Assembly (NCBI GenBank): GCA_003702465.1
Contig: REGF01000001.1
Span: forward strand, 31,160-54,501
DNA: 23,342 nt
Direction: 5' to 3'
Source of the DNA: Candidatus Nitrosomarinus sp.
GTDB lineage: Archaea; Thermoproteota; Nitrososphaeria; Nitrososphaerales; Nitrosopumilaceae
Of the stretch, positions 7,741 through 14,241 are shown piece by piece (positions within the stretch are counted from its first letter, which is position 1; each line of letters starts with the position of its first letter). Made by a program: the position numbers and the translations under genes. A model generated the notes under the pieces. That model had not been told where the DNA came from, did not search any database, and saw only the letters and a program-made list of their open reading frames with translations.

Positions 7741-8376
7741 ATGGCACGACTTATTGATCCAGCAATTGATAAATTATCAAATACAATTTACGAGATGGGT
7801 CAGGATGCAATTACATGTTTTTCCTTAGCTGTAGATTCATACTTAGAAGATAGACAAACAGCACCACAAGTTCATGATTTATCAGAGAAAATTCGAAAAA
7901 ATTACTACAGTGTGGAAGACCAAATTTTCGATATCATGTTAAAGTATCAACCAATTGCAGAAGACTTTCGATTTATAAGATCATCAACCGAGATTTCATA
8001 TGCATATTCAAGATTTGGTAGATATGCATACGATATGTCACTTGTTAGAGAAACGTATGGCGGAGTAACAGAATGTGTCAATGAAGGATTAACTGAAACG
8101 TCAACTAGAGTAAAAAAGATGATCCGTGATGCAGTAATTTCGTATAAGGAACTAGATATTCGAAAAGCAATCAAGATTGAATCAAGAGAGCAAAAAGTTG
8201 ATAAAATTTATCGTGAAAGAATTCCTCAATTAGTTAACTCAGATAACACAAAATGTGCATTAATGGAGACGTTGATTTTGAGATATTTGGAAAGAATTGC
8301 AGATCACGCTGTTTTCATGAGCGATGCAGTCAACTACATTGTCACAGGAAAACACAAGATAGAACATAATGATTGA
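7741..8376 (+). CDS. phoU: PhoU-family phosphate uptake regulator
   Basis: PhoU proteins are all-helical cytoplasmic proteins with metal-binding E/DxxxD motifs that restrain the Pst transporter when phosphate is sufficient. This 211-residue protein has the two three-helix-bundle halves: the first includes SEKIRKNYYSVEDQIFDIMLKYQPIAEDFRFI and the second includes ESREQKVDKIYRERIPQLV and LILRYLERIADHAVFMSDAVNYIVTG, both close to family signatures. It follows pstB with no gap, so it is part of the same operon. No membrane segment or DNA-binding domain is present. Confidence 0.93.
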   Translation: MARLIDPAIDKLSNTIYEMGQDAITCFSLAVDSYLEDRQTAPQVHDLSEKIRKNYYSVEDQIFDIMLKYQPIAEDFRFIRSSTEISYAYSRFGRYAYDMSLVRETYGGVTECVNEGLTETSTRVKKMIRDAVISYKELDIRKAIKIESREQKVDKIYRERIPQLVNSDNTKCALMETLILRYLERIADHAVFMSDAVNYIVTGKHKIEHND

Positions 8377-8420
8377 TTAATACCTGAAGTGTTTAATCTA
8401 TTTGTATAATTTTACATTGA

Positions 8421-8428
8421 TTTTTATT
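8421..8428 (+). promoter_or_regulatory. Possible TATA box of the sbtA-sbtB pair
   Basis: TTTTTATT lies 29-36 bases before the sbtA ATG within an 80-base spacer after phoU. This suggests a separate transcript with a very short leader. The spacer is T-rich just upstream, which could also terminate the pst transcript. Confidence 0.3.
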
Positions 8429-8456
8429 TCGACAATTTTTCCCACAAGCATTACTA

Positions 8457-9539
8457 ATGGATATTTTACAACTAATTCAAGCTAATCTTCTTACTCCGAT
8501 AATTCTATTTTTCTTGTTTGGAATAATTGCAGCTAGAATAAAATCTGATTTGAAAATACCTGATGCAATTTCTGAATTCTTACCAATCTATCTTTTAGCT
8601 GCAATTGGTCTTCATGGTGGTATTGAGATGCGAAATACTGGATTTGAAAATATGCTTGTGCCGATGTTTGTTGCAATTGGCCTTTCTTTACTATTCACTT
8701 TGAATCATTATCAAATATTACGGAGATTAGGTAAATTCAATCTCTTTGATTCATATGCACTTGCATCTACATATGGTGCAGTAGGCGCAGTACACTTCTC
8801 AGTTGGCTTATCCTTTTTGAAAAATCAGGGAGTATCCTCTGAAGGATATATTGCAGCAATTCTTGCAGTTCTTGAACCACTTGCTTTCATTTTGGCAATA
8901 TTTATGACAAATATGGCTGTCTCAAAGCAGATCAGAGAAAAGAAAAAATCATTTGGAGATGATGATTCAAATGATCTAGATGTTGGATTAAATCAGACAA
9001 AAACAAAACTTTCTAAAGTATTACATGAATCTATTACTGGAAAAGCAATTGTTATTCTTCTTGGTAGTATTGTAATTGGGTACATAATTGGAGAAGAAGG
9101 TTTTGAACCAATTAAAATTGTATTTGATGAAATGTTTACTGGGGCAATCGTGATTTTTATGATTGAAATGGGTATCATTGCTGGTCAACGATTGGGTGAT
9201 ATCAAAAAAGTTGGTATTTTTCTTACTGCCTTTGCTGTTTTGATACCTACTTTCAATGGAGTAATTGGTGTTTTAGTTTCTACCGCAATAGGATTGAGCC
9301 TAGGTGGGGCTGTGATGTTTGGTTTACTTCTTGCTAGTGCATCTTTTATTGCTGCACCTGCAGTTTTACGACAAGCAATACCTCAAGCAAAACCTAGTCT
9401 TTACATAACATCTGCATTGGGAATTACATTTCCGTATAATATCATAGTTACATTACCATTGTTGTTTGCACTATCATCTATCTTACATTCTGGTGAAACG
9501 ATAGACTTATTCAATTTCATTACTGGAGGATTAATATGA
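8457..9539 (+). CDS. sbtA: SbtA-type sodium-dependent bicarbonate transporter
   Basis: The 360-residue membrane protein matches the SbtA family (Sbt_1), which in cyanobacteria imports bicarbonate with sodium. By eye it has about ten hydrophobic helices in two inverted halves split by a charged cytoplasmic loop (about 160-190, KQIREKKKSFGDDDSNDLD). Recognisable segments are NLLTPIILFFLFGIIAARIKSD at the start, YLLAAIGLHGGIE, the STYGAVGAVHFSVGL segment (family YGSxSAVTF), and near the end SASFIAAPAVLRQAIPQAKP with SLYITSALGITFPYNI, which are strongly conserved. It overlaps a PII-like gene by four bases, the same pairing as cyanobacterial sbtA-sbtB. Transport of bicarbonate would suit the HCO3-using 3-hydroxypropionate/4-hydroxybutyrate carbon cycle of this group. 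The substrate is inferred from the family. Confidence 0.87.
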   Translation: MDILQLIQANLLTPIILFFLFGIIAARIKSDLKIPDAISEFLPIYLLAAIGLHGGIEMRNTGFENMLVPMFVAIGLSLLFTLNHYQILRRLGKFNLFDSYALASTYGAVGAVHFSVGLSFLKNQGVSSEGYIAAILAVLEPLAFILAIFMTNMAVSKQIREKKKSFGDDDSNDLDVGLNQTKTKLSKVLHESITGKAIVILLGSIVIGYIIGEEGFEPIKIVFDEMFTGAIVIFMIEMGIIAGQRLGDIKKVGIFLTAFAVLIPTFNGVIGVLVSTAIGLSLGGAVMFGLLLASASFIAAPAVLRQAIPQAKPSLYITSALGITFPYNIIVTLPLLFALSSILHSGETIDLFNFITGGLI

Positions 9540-9838
9540 AATTATACAATGTAAAATTACTAACTATTACTTGTGAGATATTAGCACAAGAAAATATTCT
9601 TGAAATTTTAAAGAAGAATGAAATTACTGGTTATACAAAATATGAAGTTGATGGTAATGGGGCACGTGGATTACGTGGACAAGGATTCAAAAATGAAAAA
9701 AATGTAAAAATTGAAGTAATTATGAGGGAAGAAAAATTACAAGATGTAGTTGAAGAAATATCTAGAACACAATTTGCAAATTTTGCTATAGTTTTGTATG
9801 TTAGTGATATTGGTGTTTTAAGACCCGAAAAATTTTAA
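9536..9838 (+). CDS. sbtB: PII-like regulator, SbtB type
   Basis: This 100-residue protein has the ferredoxin-like beta-alpha-beta pattern of PII proteins and is closest to SbtB, which binds adenine nucleotides and controls SbtA. The T-loop region reads GYTKYEVDGNGARGLRGQG, parallel to the G-K-G-S/A-R-x-x-R segment of SbtB, followed by NVKIEVIMRE and a C-terminal strand ANFAIVLYVSDIGVLR. It ends at RPEKF and so lacks the CGPEGC tail (redox-sensitive R-loop) of many cyanobacterial SbtB proteins. The ATG overlaps the sbtA stop (ATGA) and a Shine-Dalgarno TGGAGGA lies at 9524-9530, so the two are translated together. Its stop overlaps that of the convergent arsR by three bases. Confidence 0.82.
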   Translation: MKLYNVKLLTITCEILAQENILEILKKNEITGYTKYEVDGNGARGLRGQGFKNEKNVKIEVIMREEKLQDVVEEISRTQFANFAIVLYVSDIGVLRPEKF

Positions 9839-10134
9839 CAACACTTTTCATCTACACATAGATTTGGAATTTCTTTTGAAGTGTTTGTAACATTTGTTAT
9901 TAATTCTGCAAGTTGTTTACTGGTAATTGAGTACATTGCTTTTTTCCCCTCGTCTCTGGATTTCACAATCCCACATTTTTTTAATGTTTTAAGGTGATGT
10001 GATACTAGTGGCTGATCTTTTTTCAATTTTTTAACAAAATCATTTACACATAATTCCTGATTTTTTTGTAGTAATTCTAAAATTTCAAATCTTGTTTCAT
10101 CACAAATACATTTTAGAAGACTAATTCCATTCAT
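9835..10134 (-). CDS. arsR: ArsR-family transcriptional repressor
   Basis: A 99-residue winged-helix regulator of the ArsR/SmtB family. The recognition helix region is DQPLVSHHLKTLKKCGIVKSRDEGKKAMYSI, a standard ArsR signature. Cysteines that could bind As(III) are C9 and C11 near the N-terminus, C29 in ELCVNDF (the place where classical ArsR has CVC), and C93, C98 and C99 at the C-terminus (LCVDEKCC). The C-terminal triad recalls the Acidithiobacillus ferrooxidans type site, where three cysteines near residues 95-102 bind arsenite. It is divergent from arsC with a 40-base spacer containing a palindrome, so it probably represses both itself and arsC-aquaporin until arsenite is present. Confidence 0.88.
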   Translation of the reverse strand: MNGISLLKCICDETRFEILELLQKNQELCVNDFVKKLKKDQPLVSHHLKTLKKCGIVKSRDEGKKAMYSITSKQLAELITNVTNTSKEIPNLCVDEKCC

Positions 10135-10174
10135 ATCAATTTAAATTTATATAAACTGATATTTATGTTATTTT
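10135..10174. promoter_or_regulatory. Divergent arsR/arsC promoter with candidate ArsR operator
   Basis: The 40-base spacer contains ATCAATTTA (10135-10143) facing TAAACTGAT (10152-10160), inverted arms that match at 8 of 9 positions. The palindrome covers TTTATATA (10146-10153), the likely arsC TATA box at -22 to -29 from its ATG, and starts directly after the arsR ATG. An AT-rich stretch about 24-31 bases before arsR could be its own TATA box. A dimeric ArsR bound here would block TBP at both promoters. The operator role is inferred. Confidence 0.5.
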
Positions 10175-10588
10175 ATGGATGATTCTAAAAATGTCCTATT
10201 TGTGTGCGTAGAAAATGCAGGTAGGAGTCAAATGGCAGAGGCATTTTTTAAAAAATTTGCCAAAAATAGATTCAACGTAATCAGTGCTGGTACATCTCCT
10301 TCATCAAATCTTAATCCAATTGTTGTTTCTGTAATGGAAGAAATTGGAATTGATTTGAAAAATCAAAATCCTCAATTATTATCTTCATCAATGATTGAAA
10401 ATTCTAATAAAACTGTCAATATGGGATGTATGGATAAAGAATCTTGTCCTTCATTGTTTGTTAAAGATGTTGAGAATTGGAATATAGATGATCCAAAAGG
10501 AAAATCTATTGAAGATGTAAGAAAGATTCGAGATCAAATTGAAAAAGATGTTTTGAATTTGCTTGATTCTCTTGAAAGTGATGTTTGA
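10175..10588 (+). CDS. arsC: Arsenate reductase, low-molecular-weight phosphatase fold
   Basis: This 137-residue protein reduces arsenate to arsenite using a cysteine relay re-reduced by thioredoxin. The N-terminal P-loop is VCVENAGRSQMAEAFF, giving C11-x5-R17-S18. The two relay cysteines follow at C85 and C91 in MGCMDKESCP, and the DDPKGKSIEDVRKIRDQIE motif provides the aspartate near residue 105. The presence of all three cysteines separates it from a simple tyrosine phosphatase. Start ATG 10175 has a TATA box 22-29 bases upstream, so it is probably leaderless. The stop overlaps the next gene (TGATG). Arsenate enters by phosphate transporters, so its position near the pst cluster makes sense. 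Confidence 0.9.
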   Translation: MDDSKNVLFVCVENAGRSQMAEAFFKKFAKNRFNVISAGTSPSSNLNPIVVSVMEEIGIDLKNQNPQLLSSSMIENSNKTVNMGCMDKESCPSLFVKDVENWNIDDPKGKSIEDVRKIRDQIEKDVLNLLDSLESDV

Positions 10589-11292
10589 TGGCTTACACTA
10601 ATTTACAAATTTTTACTGTAGAATTAATTGGAACTTTTATTCTTGTTGTATTTGCTACTGGTTCAATTGTTTATGACACTGAATTTTTAGATGGTCAATT
10701 GGGAATTCCTTTTGCAGCTGTTGCACCTTTCATTGCATTACTAATTGGAGTTTATTCATTTGGAAAAATTTCTCTAGCACACTTTAATCCTGCTGTAACT
10801 ATTGGATATTATATCACTGGACATATTACAAAAATTCAAGTTTTGTATTATTTAATTGCAGAAATAATTGGAGCTTTGTTGGGTTCACTTTTTGTTTTGT
10901 CTTTCATTGGAGAAAAAGCAAATCTTGGAGCTAATGCACCAAATTATGATTTTTCAATATTTTTGATTTTTCCTGTCGAGGTTTTAGCTTCTCTGATGTT
11001 GATGGCTGTGATATTTTATGTTGTATACACTAAAGGTTTGAGAGGATTTAGTGGAGTTGCAATTGGTGGAATTGTTGCATTAGATATTTTATTTTTGGCG
11101 TTTATCTCAGGTGCATCGATGAATCCTGCAAGAGCCCTTGCACCTGCACTACTTTCTGGAACTTTTGATGATTTATGGCTATATTGGACTGCTCCTTTCA
11201 TTGGAACTATTATTGCAGCATTTGTATTTCGAGGAAAATTCTATGCCCAAAGGGCACAAATTAGGAATAATAATGACCCTGATGTAGACTGA
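10588..11292 (+). CDS. MIP-family aquaglyceroporin, probable arsenite channel
   Basis: The channel has six membrane helices and both NPA motifs: N67-P68-A69 in HFNPAVTIG and N179-P180-A181-R182 in SMNPARALAP. The ATG at 10588 overlaps the arsC stop by one base; a TTG at 10585 would add one residue. By eye, the helix-5 filter position that is histidine in water-specific AqpZ falls in a LDILFLAF segment with no histidine, and the residue six before the arginine is alanine, which suggests a wider, less polar pore able to pass arsenite or glycerol. In Sinorhizobium meliloti, AqpS in an ars operon replaces the ArsB pump and lets arsenite leak out after ArsC makes it. The same job is inferred here from context. 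Confidence 0.82.
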   Translation: MAYTNLQIFTVELIGTFILVVFATGSIVYDTEFLDGQLGIPFAAVAPFIALLIGVYSFGKISLAHFNPAVTIGYYITGHITKIQVLYYLIAEIIGALLGSLFVLSFIGEKANLGANAPNYDFSIFLIFPVEVLASLMLMAVIFYVVYTKGLRGFSGVAIGGIVALDILFLAFISGASMNPARALAPALLSGTFDDLWLYWTAPFIGTIIAAFVFRGKFYAQRAQIRNNNDPDVD

Positions 11293-11294
11293 GT

Positions 11295-12572
11295 ATGTCT
11301 AAATCTAGAAAATTATTCAATGATTCAAAAAAAGTGATTCCATCAGGAGTTAATAGTCCTGTAAGATATTTTGATCCTTATCCATTTTTTACCAAAAAGG
11401 CTAATGGTGCGTATATTTGGGATGAAGATAACAATCGTTACATCGATTTTTGTAATGCATACGGTGCGTTGTTGTTAGGCCATCGAAGAAAAGAGATTCT
11501 AAATTCTGTTTCAAAACAACTCTCAAAGGGAACATTGTATTGTACTCCAACTGCATTAGAAATTGAATTATCAAAACTAATTCTTGGTAATTTCCCTTCA
11601 ATGGACAAAGTGAGATTGATGAATACAGGTGGTGAAGCTACAATGACTGCAATTAGATTAGCACGTGCTTATACGAAAAAGAAAAAAATAATTAAGTTTG
11701 AAGGGTGCTATCACGGTGCACATGATTCTGTTTTAGTTAAGGCCGGTTCTGGTTCTGCACAAAATGGTATTTCTGTTTCTGATGGTGGATTGGATGAAGT
11801 TTCAAAAAATACCTTGGTTGTTGAATATAACAATATTGAATCTCTACAAAAAACAATTTCAAAAAATAAAGATATTGCTGGTGTAATTGTTGAACCCATT
11901 TTAGCTAACATGGGATTAATTTTACCGGAAAAAAATTTCCTATCTGATTTAAGAAAAATTACAAAAGAAAATAACATTCCATTAATTTTTGATGAAGTGG
12001 TAACTGGATTTAGAGTGTCTTCTGGTGGTGCACAAGAACATTTTGGTATCAAACCTGACATAACAACTTTAGCTAAAGCTCTGAGTAATGGATTTACAAT
12101 TTCAGCTGTTGGTGGAAAAAAGGAAATCATGAATCTGTTATCTCCAAATGGAAATATGTATCAGGCAAGTACTTTTGCTGGTAATCCTATATCTGTCAGT
12201 GCTGCAATTAGTTCAATTAAAACAATCAATAAAATGAAAAACAAACTTTATTCAAAACTTGAAAGATTCAATTTGTTATTTTCTACTGCATTAGATGATA
12301 TGGCTACTGATATGAAAATTCCCCATCAAATCAATTTCACTGCTTCTATGTTACAAATTTTCTTCACAAATACGCCTGTAATTGACTCTAAAACATCTAA
12401 AAAAGCAGATGGAAAAAAATTCCAAAAACTGTTTAGAACTTTATTGAAAAAAGGTGTGTTTATTCCTCCTTCTCAATTTGAAGTTGTTTTCTTATCTGAT
12501 GCTCATACGGAAAATGATTTGAATAAAACATTAGATGCATATCATGCTGCATTAAAGTCGGTGAAAAATTGA
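11295..12572 (+). CDS. hemL: Glutamate-1-semialdehyde 2,1-aminomutase
   Basis: HemL converts glutamate-1-semialdehyde to 5-aminolevulinate, the first committed tetrapyrrole precursor, using PLP. The 425 residues contain the family start motif IPSGVNSPVRYF, the cofactor-binding MNTGGEATMTAIRLAR and CYHGAHD, the FDEVVTGFR aspartate segment, and the Schiff-base lysine K261 in TTLAKALSNGF (the usual GKIIGGG-type motif is somewhat altered). ATG 11295 lies two bases after the aquaporin stop, so it may be read from the ars promoter. HemA and HemB, which act before and after it, are not in the window. Its TGA overlaps the hemC TTG by three bases. Confidence 0.94.
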   Translation: MSKSRKLFNDSKKVIPSGVNSPVRYFDPYPFFTKKANGAYIWDEDNNRYIDFCNAYGALLLGHRRKEILNSVSKQLSKGTLYCTPTALEIELSKLILGNFPSMDKVRLMNTGGEATMTAIRLARAYTKKKKIIKFEGCYHGAHDSVLVKAGSGSAQNGISVSDGGLDEVSKNTLVVEYNNIESLQKTISKNKDIAGVIVEPILANMGLILPEKNFLSDLRKITKENNIPLIFDEVVTGFRVSSGGAQEHFGIKPDITTLAKALSNGFTISAVGGKKEIMNLLSPNGNMYQASTFAGNPISVSAAISSIKTINKMKNKLYSKLERFNLLFSTALDDMATDMKIPHQINFTASMLQIFFTNTPVIDSKTSKKADGKKFQKLFRTLLKKGVFIPPSQFEVVFLSDAHTENDLNKTLDAYHAALKSVKN

Positions 12573-13504
12573 AATACGTTGTTGGCGCAAGAGGTAGTAA
12601 ATTATCTATGGCTCAAACAAATTGGGTTATTTCAGAACTAAAAAAAGTAAATCCTGACTGTGAATATGAGATTAAACCAATTACAACAAAGGGTGATACT
12701 GATACAAGACCTTTATTCACAATTGATCAAAAAGGAATTTTTGAAAAAGAAATTGATAAGGCAGTTGCAGATAAAGAAATTGATTTTGCTGTACATAGTC
12801 TCAAAGATGTTCCTTCACAATTAGCTGATAATTTAATAATTGCATCGATTCCAAAACGTGAAAAAGTAAATGATGTTTTTATTTCATCAGACAATTCTTC
12901 TTTAGAAAAAATAAAACCTGGCTCTATTATTGGTACAAGTTCATTACGTAGAGCTGTTCAGATTTCACGACAGAGATCTGATGTTACAGTTAAACCAATT
13001 CGAGGAAATATTGAAACCCGAATAAACAAATCTTCTGGAGAAAATTATGATGCTATTGTACTTGCACAAGCAGGAATTTCTAGATTGGGTGTAGATGTTA
13101 ATTTTATTCCTTTATCTGTAGATGATTTTTCTCCTTCCCCTGGTCAGGGTGCTATTGCAATAGTTGCAAGAACTGATGATGATAAAACAATTGAAATGCT
13201 ACAAAGAATTGAAGATCCTGATTCTAGATTAGAAATTGAGGCTGAACGAGCTTTATCTGATTTTATCGATTCTGGGTGTAGATTTCCTTTAGGCGCTTAT
13301 GCAAAATCTCATGGTGATGAAATGACTCTGACTGTCTATGCTTTTTCAGTTGATGGTAAACAGTCCCTCCAAGTTTCACAATCTGGAGATAAAAATAATC
13401 CTAAATTATTGGGTAAACAGGTAGGCGAAGAATTGCGCAGTAAAGGAATTAATGATCTTGCATTAAATTGGAGGGAGAAAGTGGAGGAATGGAATAAGAT
13501 ATGA
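12569..13504 (+). CDS. hemC: Hydroxymethylbilane synthase (porphobilinogen deaminase)
   Basis: HemC joins four porphobilinogens into hydroxymethylbilane on a covalently bound dipyrromethane cofactor. The 311-residue protein shows GARGSKLSMAQTNWV at the start, the TKGDTDTRPLF segment, the substrate-binding HSLKDVPSQL with its aspartate, GTSSLRRAVQ, PIRGNIETRINK, SPSPGQGAIAI, and the cofactor-binding cysteine C237 in DSGCRFPLGAYA. Length is normal. The TTG start at 12569 overlaps the hemL stop, giving the sequence start MKYVVGARGS; no ATG is nearby. The end overlaps the cobA ATG by four bases (ATGA). Confidence 0.95.
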   Translation: MKYVVGARGSKLSMAQTNWVISELKKVNPDCEYEIKPITTKGDTDTRPLFTIDQKGIFEKEIDKAVADKEIDFAVHSLKDVPSQLADNLIIASIPKREKVNDVFISSDNSSLEKIKPGSIIGTSSLRRAVQISRQRSDVTVKPIRGNIETRINKSSGENYDAIVLAQAGISRLGVDVNFIPLSVDDFSPSPGQGAIAIVARTDDDKTIEMLQRIEDPDSRLEIEAERALSDFIDSGCRFPLGAYAKSHGDEMTLTVYAFSVDGKQSLQVSQSGDKNNPKLLGKQVGEELRSKGINDLALNWREKVEEWNKI

Positions 13505-14157
13505 GTGGTAAAGTATACCTAGTTGGAGCTGGACCTGGCGATAGTAAATTAATTACTATGAGAGCAGTTGAATTGATCCAAAAAGCTGATGTTGTTTTGT
13601 ATGATAGATTGGTCAGCAAAAAAATCATTTCTATGATTCCTAAAACTGCAAAAAAAGTCTATGTTGGACGTTCAGTTGGAGATGACACAAGTCATCAAAA
13701 TGGTACTAATGATTTAATGGTTGAATATGCAAAATCTTCTAAACATGTTGTGAGATTAAAGGGAGGTGATCCAATTATTTTTGGACGCGGTGGAGAAGAA
13801 GCTGAATTTCTAAAAGATCATAAAATTAAATATGAAATTGTACCTGGAATCACTTCTGGTATTGGTTCTGCAACATATGCTGGAATTCCATTAACTCATA
13901 GAAAATATGCTTCATCAGTGGTTTTTGTTACAGGACATGAAGATCCTGAAAAAAAACAGGAGATTGTTAAATGGAAAAATCTTGCAAAATCTGTTGATAC
14001 AATTGTAATAATGATGGGATTGTCTAGAATTGATATTATTTGTAAACAGTTGATAGCAGGAGGTATGGATAAAAAAACACCTGTTGCTGTTATTCAAAAT
14101 GGAACAACTCCACAACAAAAAATGATTAAAGGAAATGTAACAAAGAGTGCAAAATAA
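13501..14157 (+). CDS. cobA: Uroporphyrinogen-III C-methyltransferase, cut short by an in-frame TAA
   Basis: CobA transfers two methyls from S-adenosylmethionine to uroporphyrinogen III, giving precorrin-2 for siroheme and cobalamin. Motifs are GAGPGDSKLITMRAVELI near the start, LYDRLVSKKI, RLKGGDPIIFGRGGEEAEFL, VPGITSGIGSATYAGIPLTHR, and GTTPQQKMIKGNV near the end. At 218 residues it is about 28 short of the family. The TAA at 14155-14157 is followed in the same frame by 27 sense codons encoding a typical CobA C-terminus (including IIIGKVVDL) and a second TAA at 14239-14241 that overlaps the hemD ATG. The simplest reading is one substitution, such as AAA to TAA, in an originally 246-residue gene, or a sequence error. 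If real, loss of the last beta strand would probably impair the enzyme. Confidence 0.88.
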   Translation: MSGKVYLVGAGPGDSKLITMRAVELIQKADVVLYDRLVSKKIISMIPKTAKKVYVGRSVGDDTSHQNGTNDLMVEYAKSSKHVVRLKGGDPIIFGRGGEEAEFLKDHKIKYEIVPGITSGIGSATYAGIPLTHRKYASSVVFVTGHEDPEKKQEIVKWKNLAKSVDTIVIMMGLSRIDIICKQLIAGGMDKKTPVAVIQNGTTPQQKMIKGNVTKSAK

Positions 14158-14241
14158 GTCAAAGAAAAGAAGATAATGACTCATACAAATATTATAATTG
14201 GTAAAGTAGTTGATTTGTCTGATGTTATTGGGTGGAAATAA
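14158..14241 (+). pseudogene. Separated C-terminal remainder of cobA
   Basis: These 27 codons plus stop continue the cobA frame beyond the TAA at 14155-14157. They encode VKEKKIMTHTN followed by IIIGKVVDLSDVIGWK, which fits the usual end of CobA: a helix, then a hydrophobic strand with a G-x-V-V motif. The stop overlaps the hemD ATG by one base, the normal spacing in this operon. It could be translated only by readthrough or after sequence correction. Confidence 0.7.

Noticed and set aside
10175..10588. Low-molecular-weight tyrosine phosphatase instead of arsenate reductase
   Set aside because: Two further cysteines (C85, C91) at the relay positions and the divergent arsR support arsenate reduction.
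14155..14157. Recoding of the cobA TAA as an amino acid
   Set aside because: Known archaeal recoding uses TAG (pyrrolysine) or TGA (selenocysteine). No recoding of TAA is established and other genes here end in TAA, so a nonsense change or sequence error is simpler.
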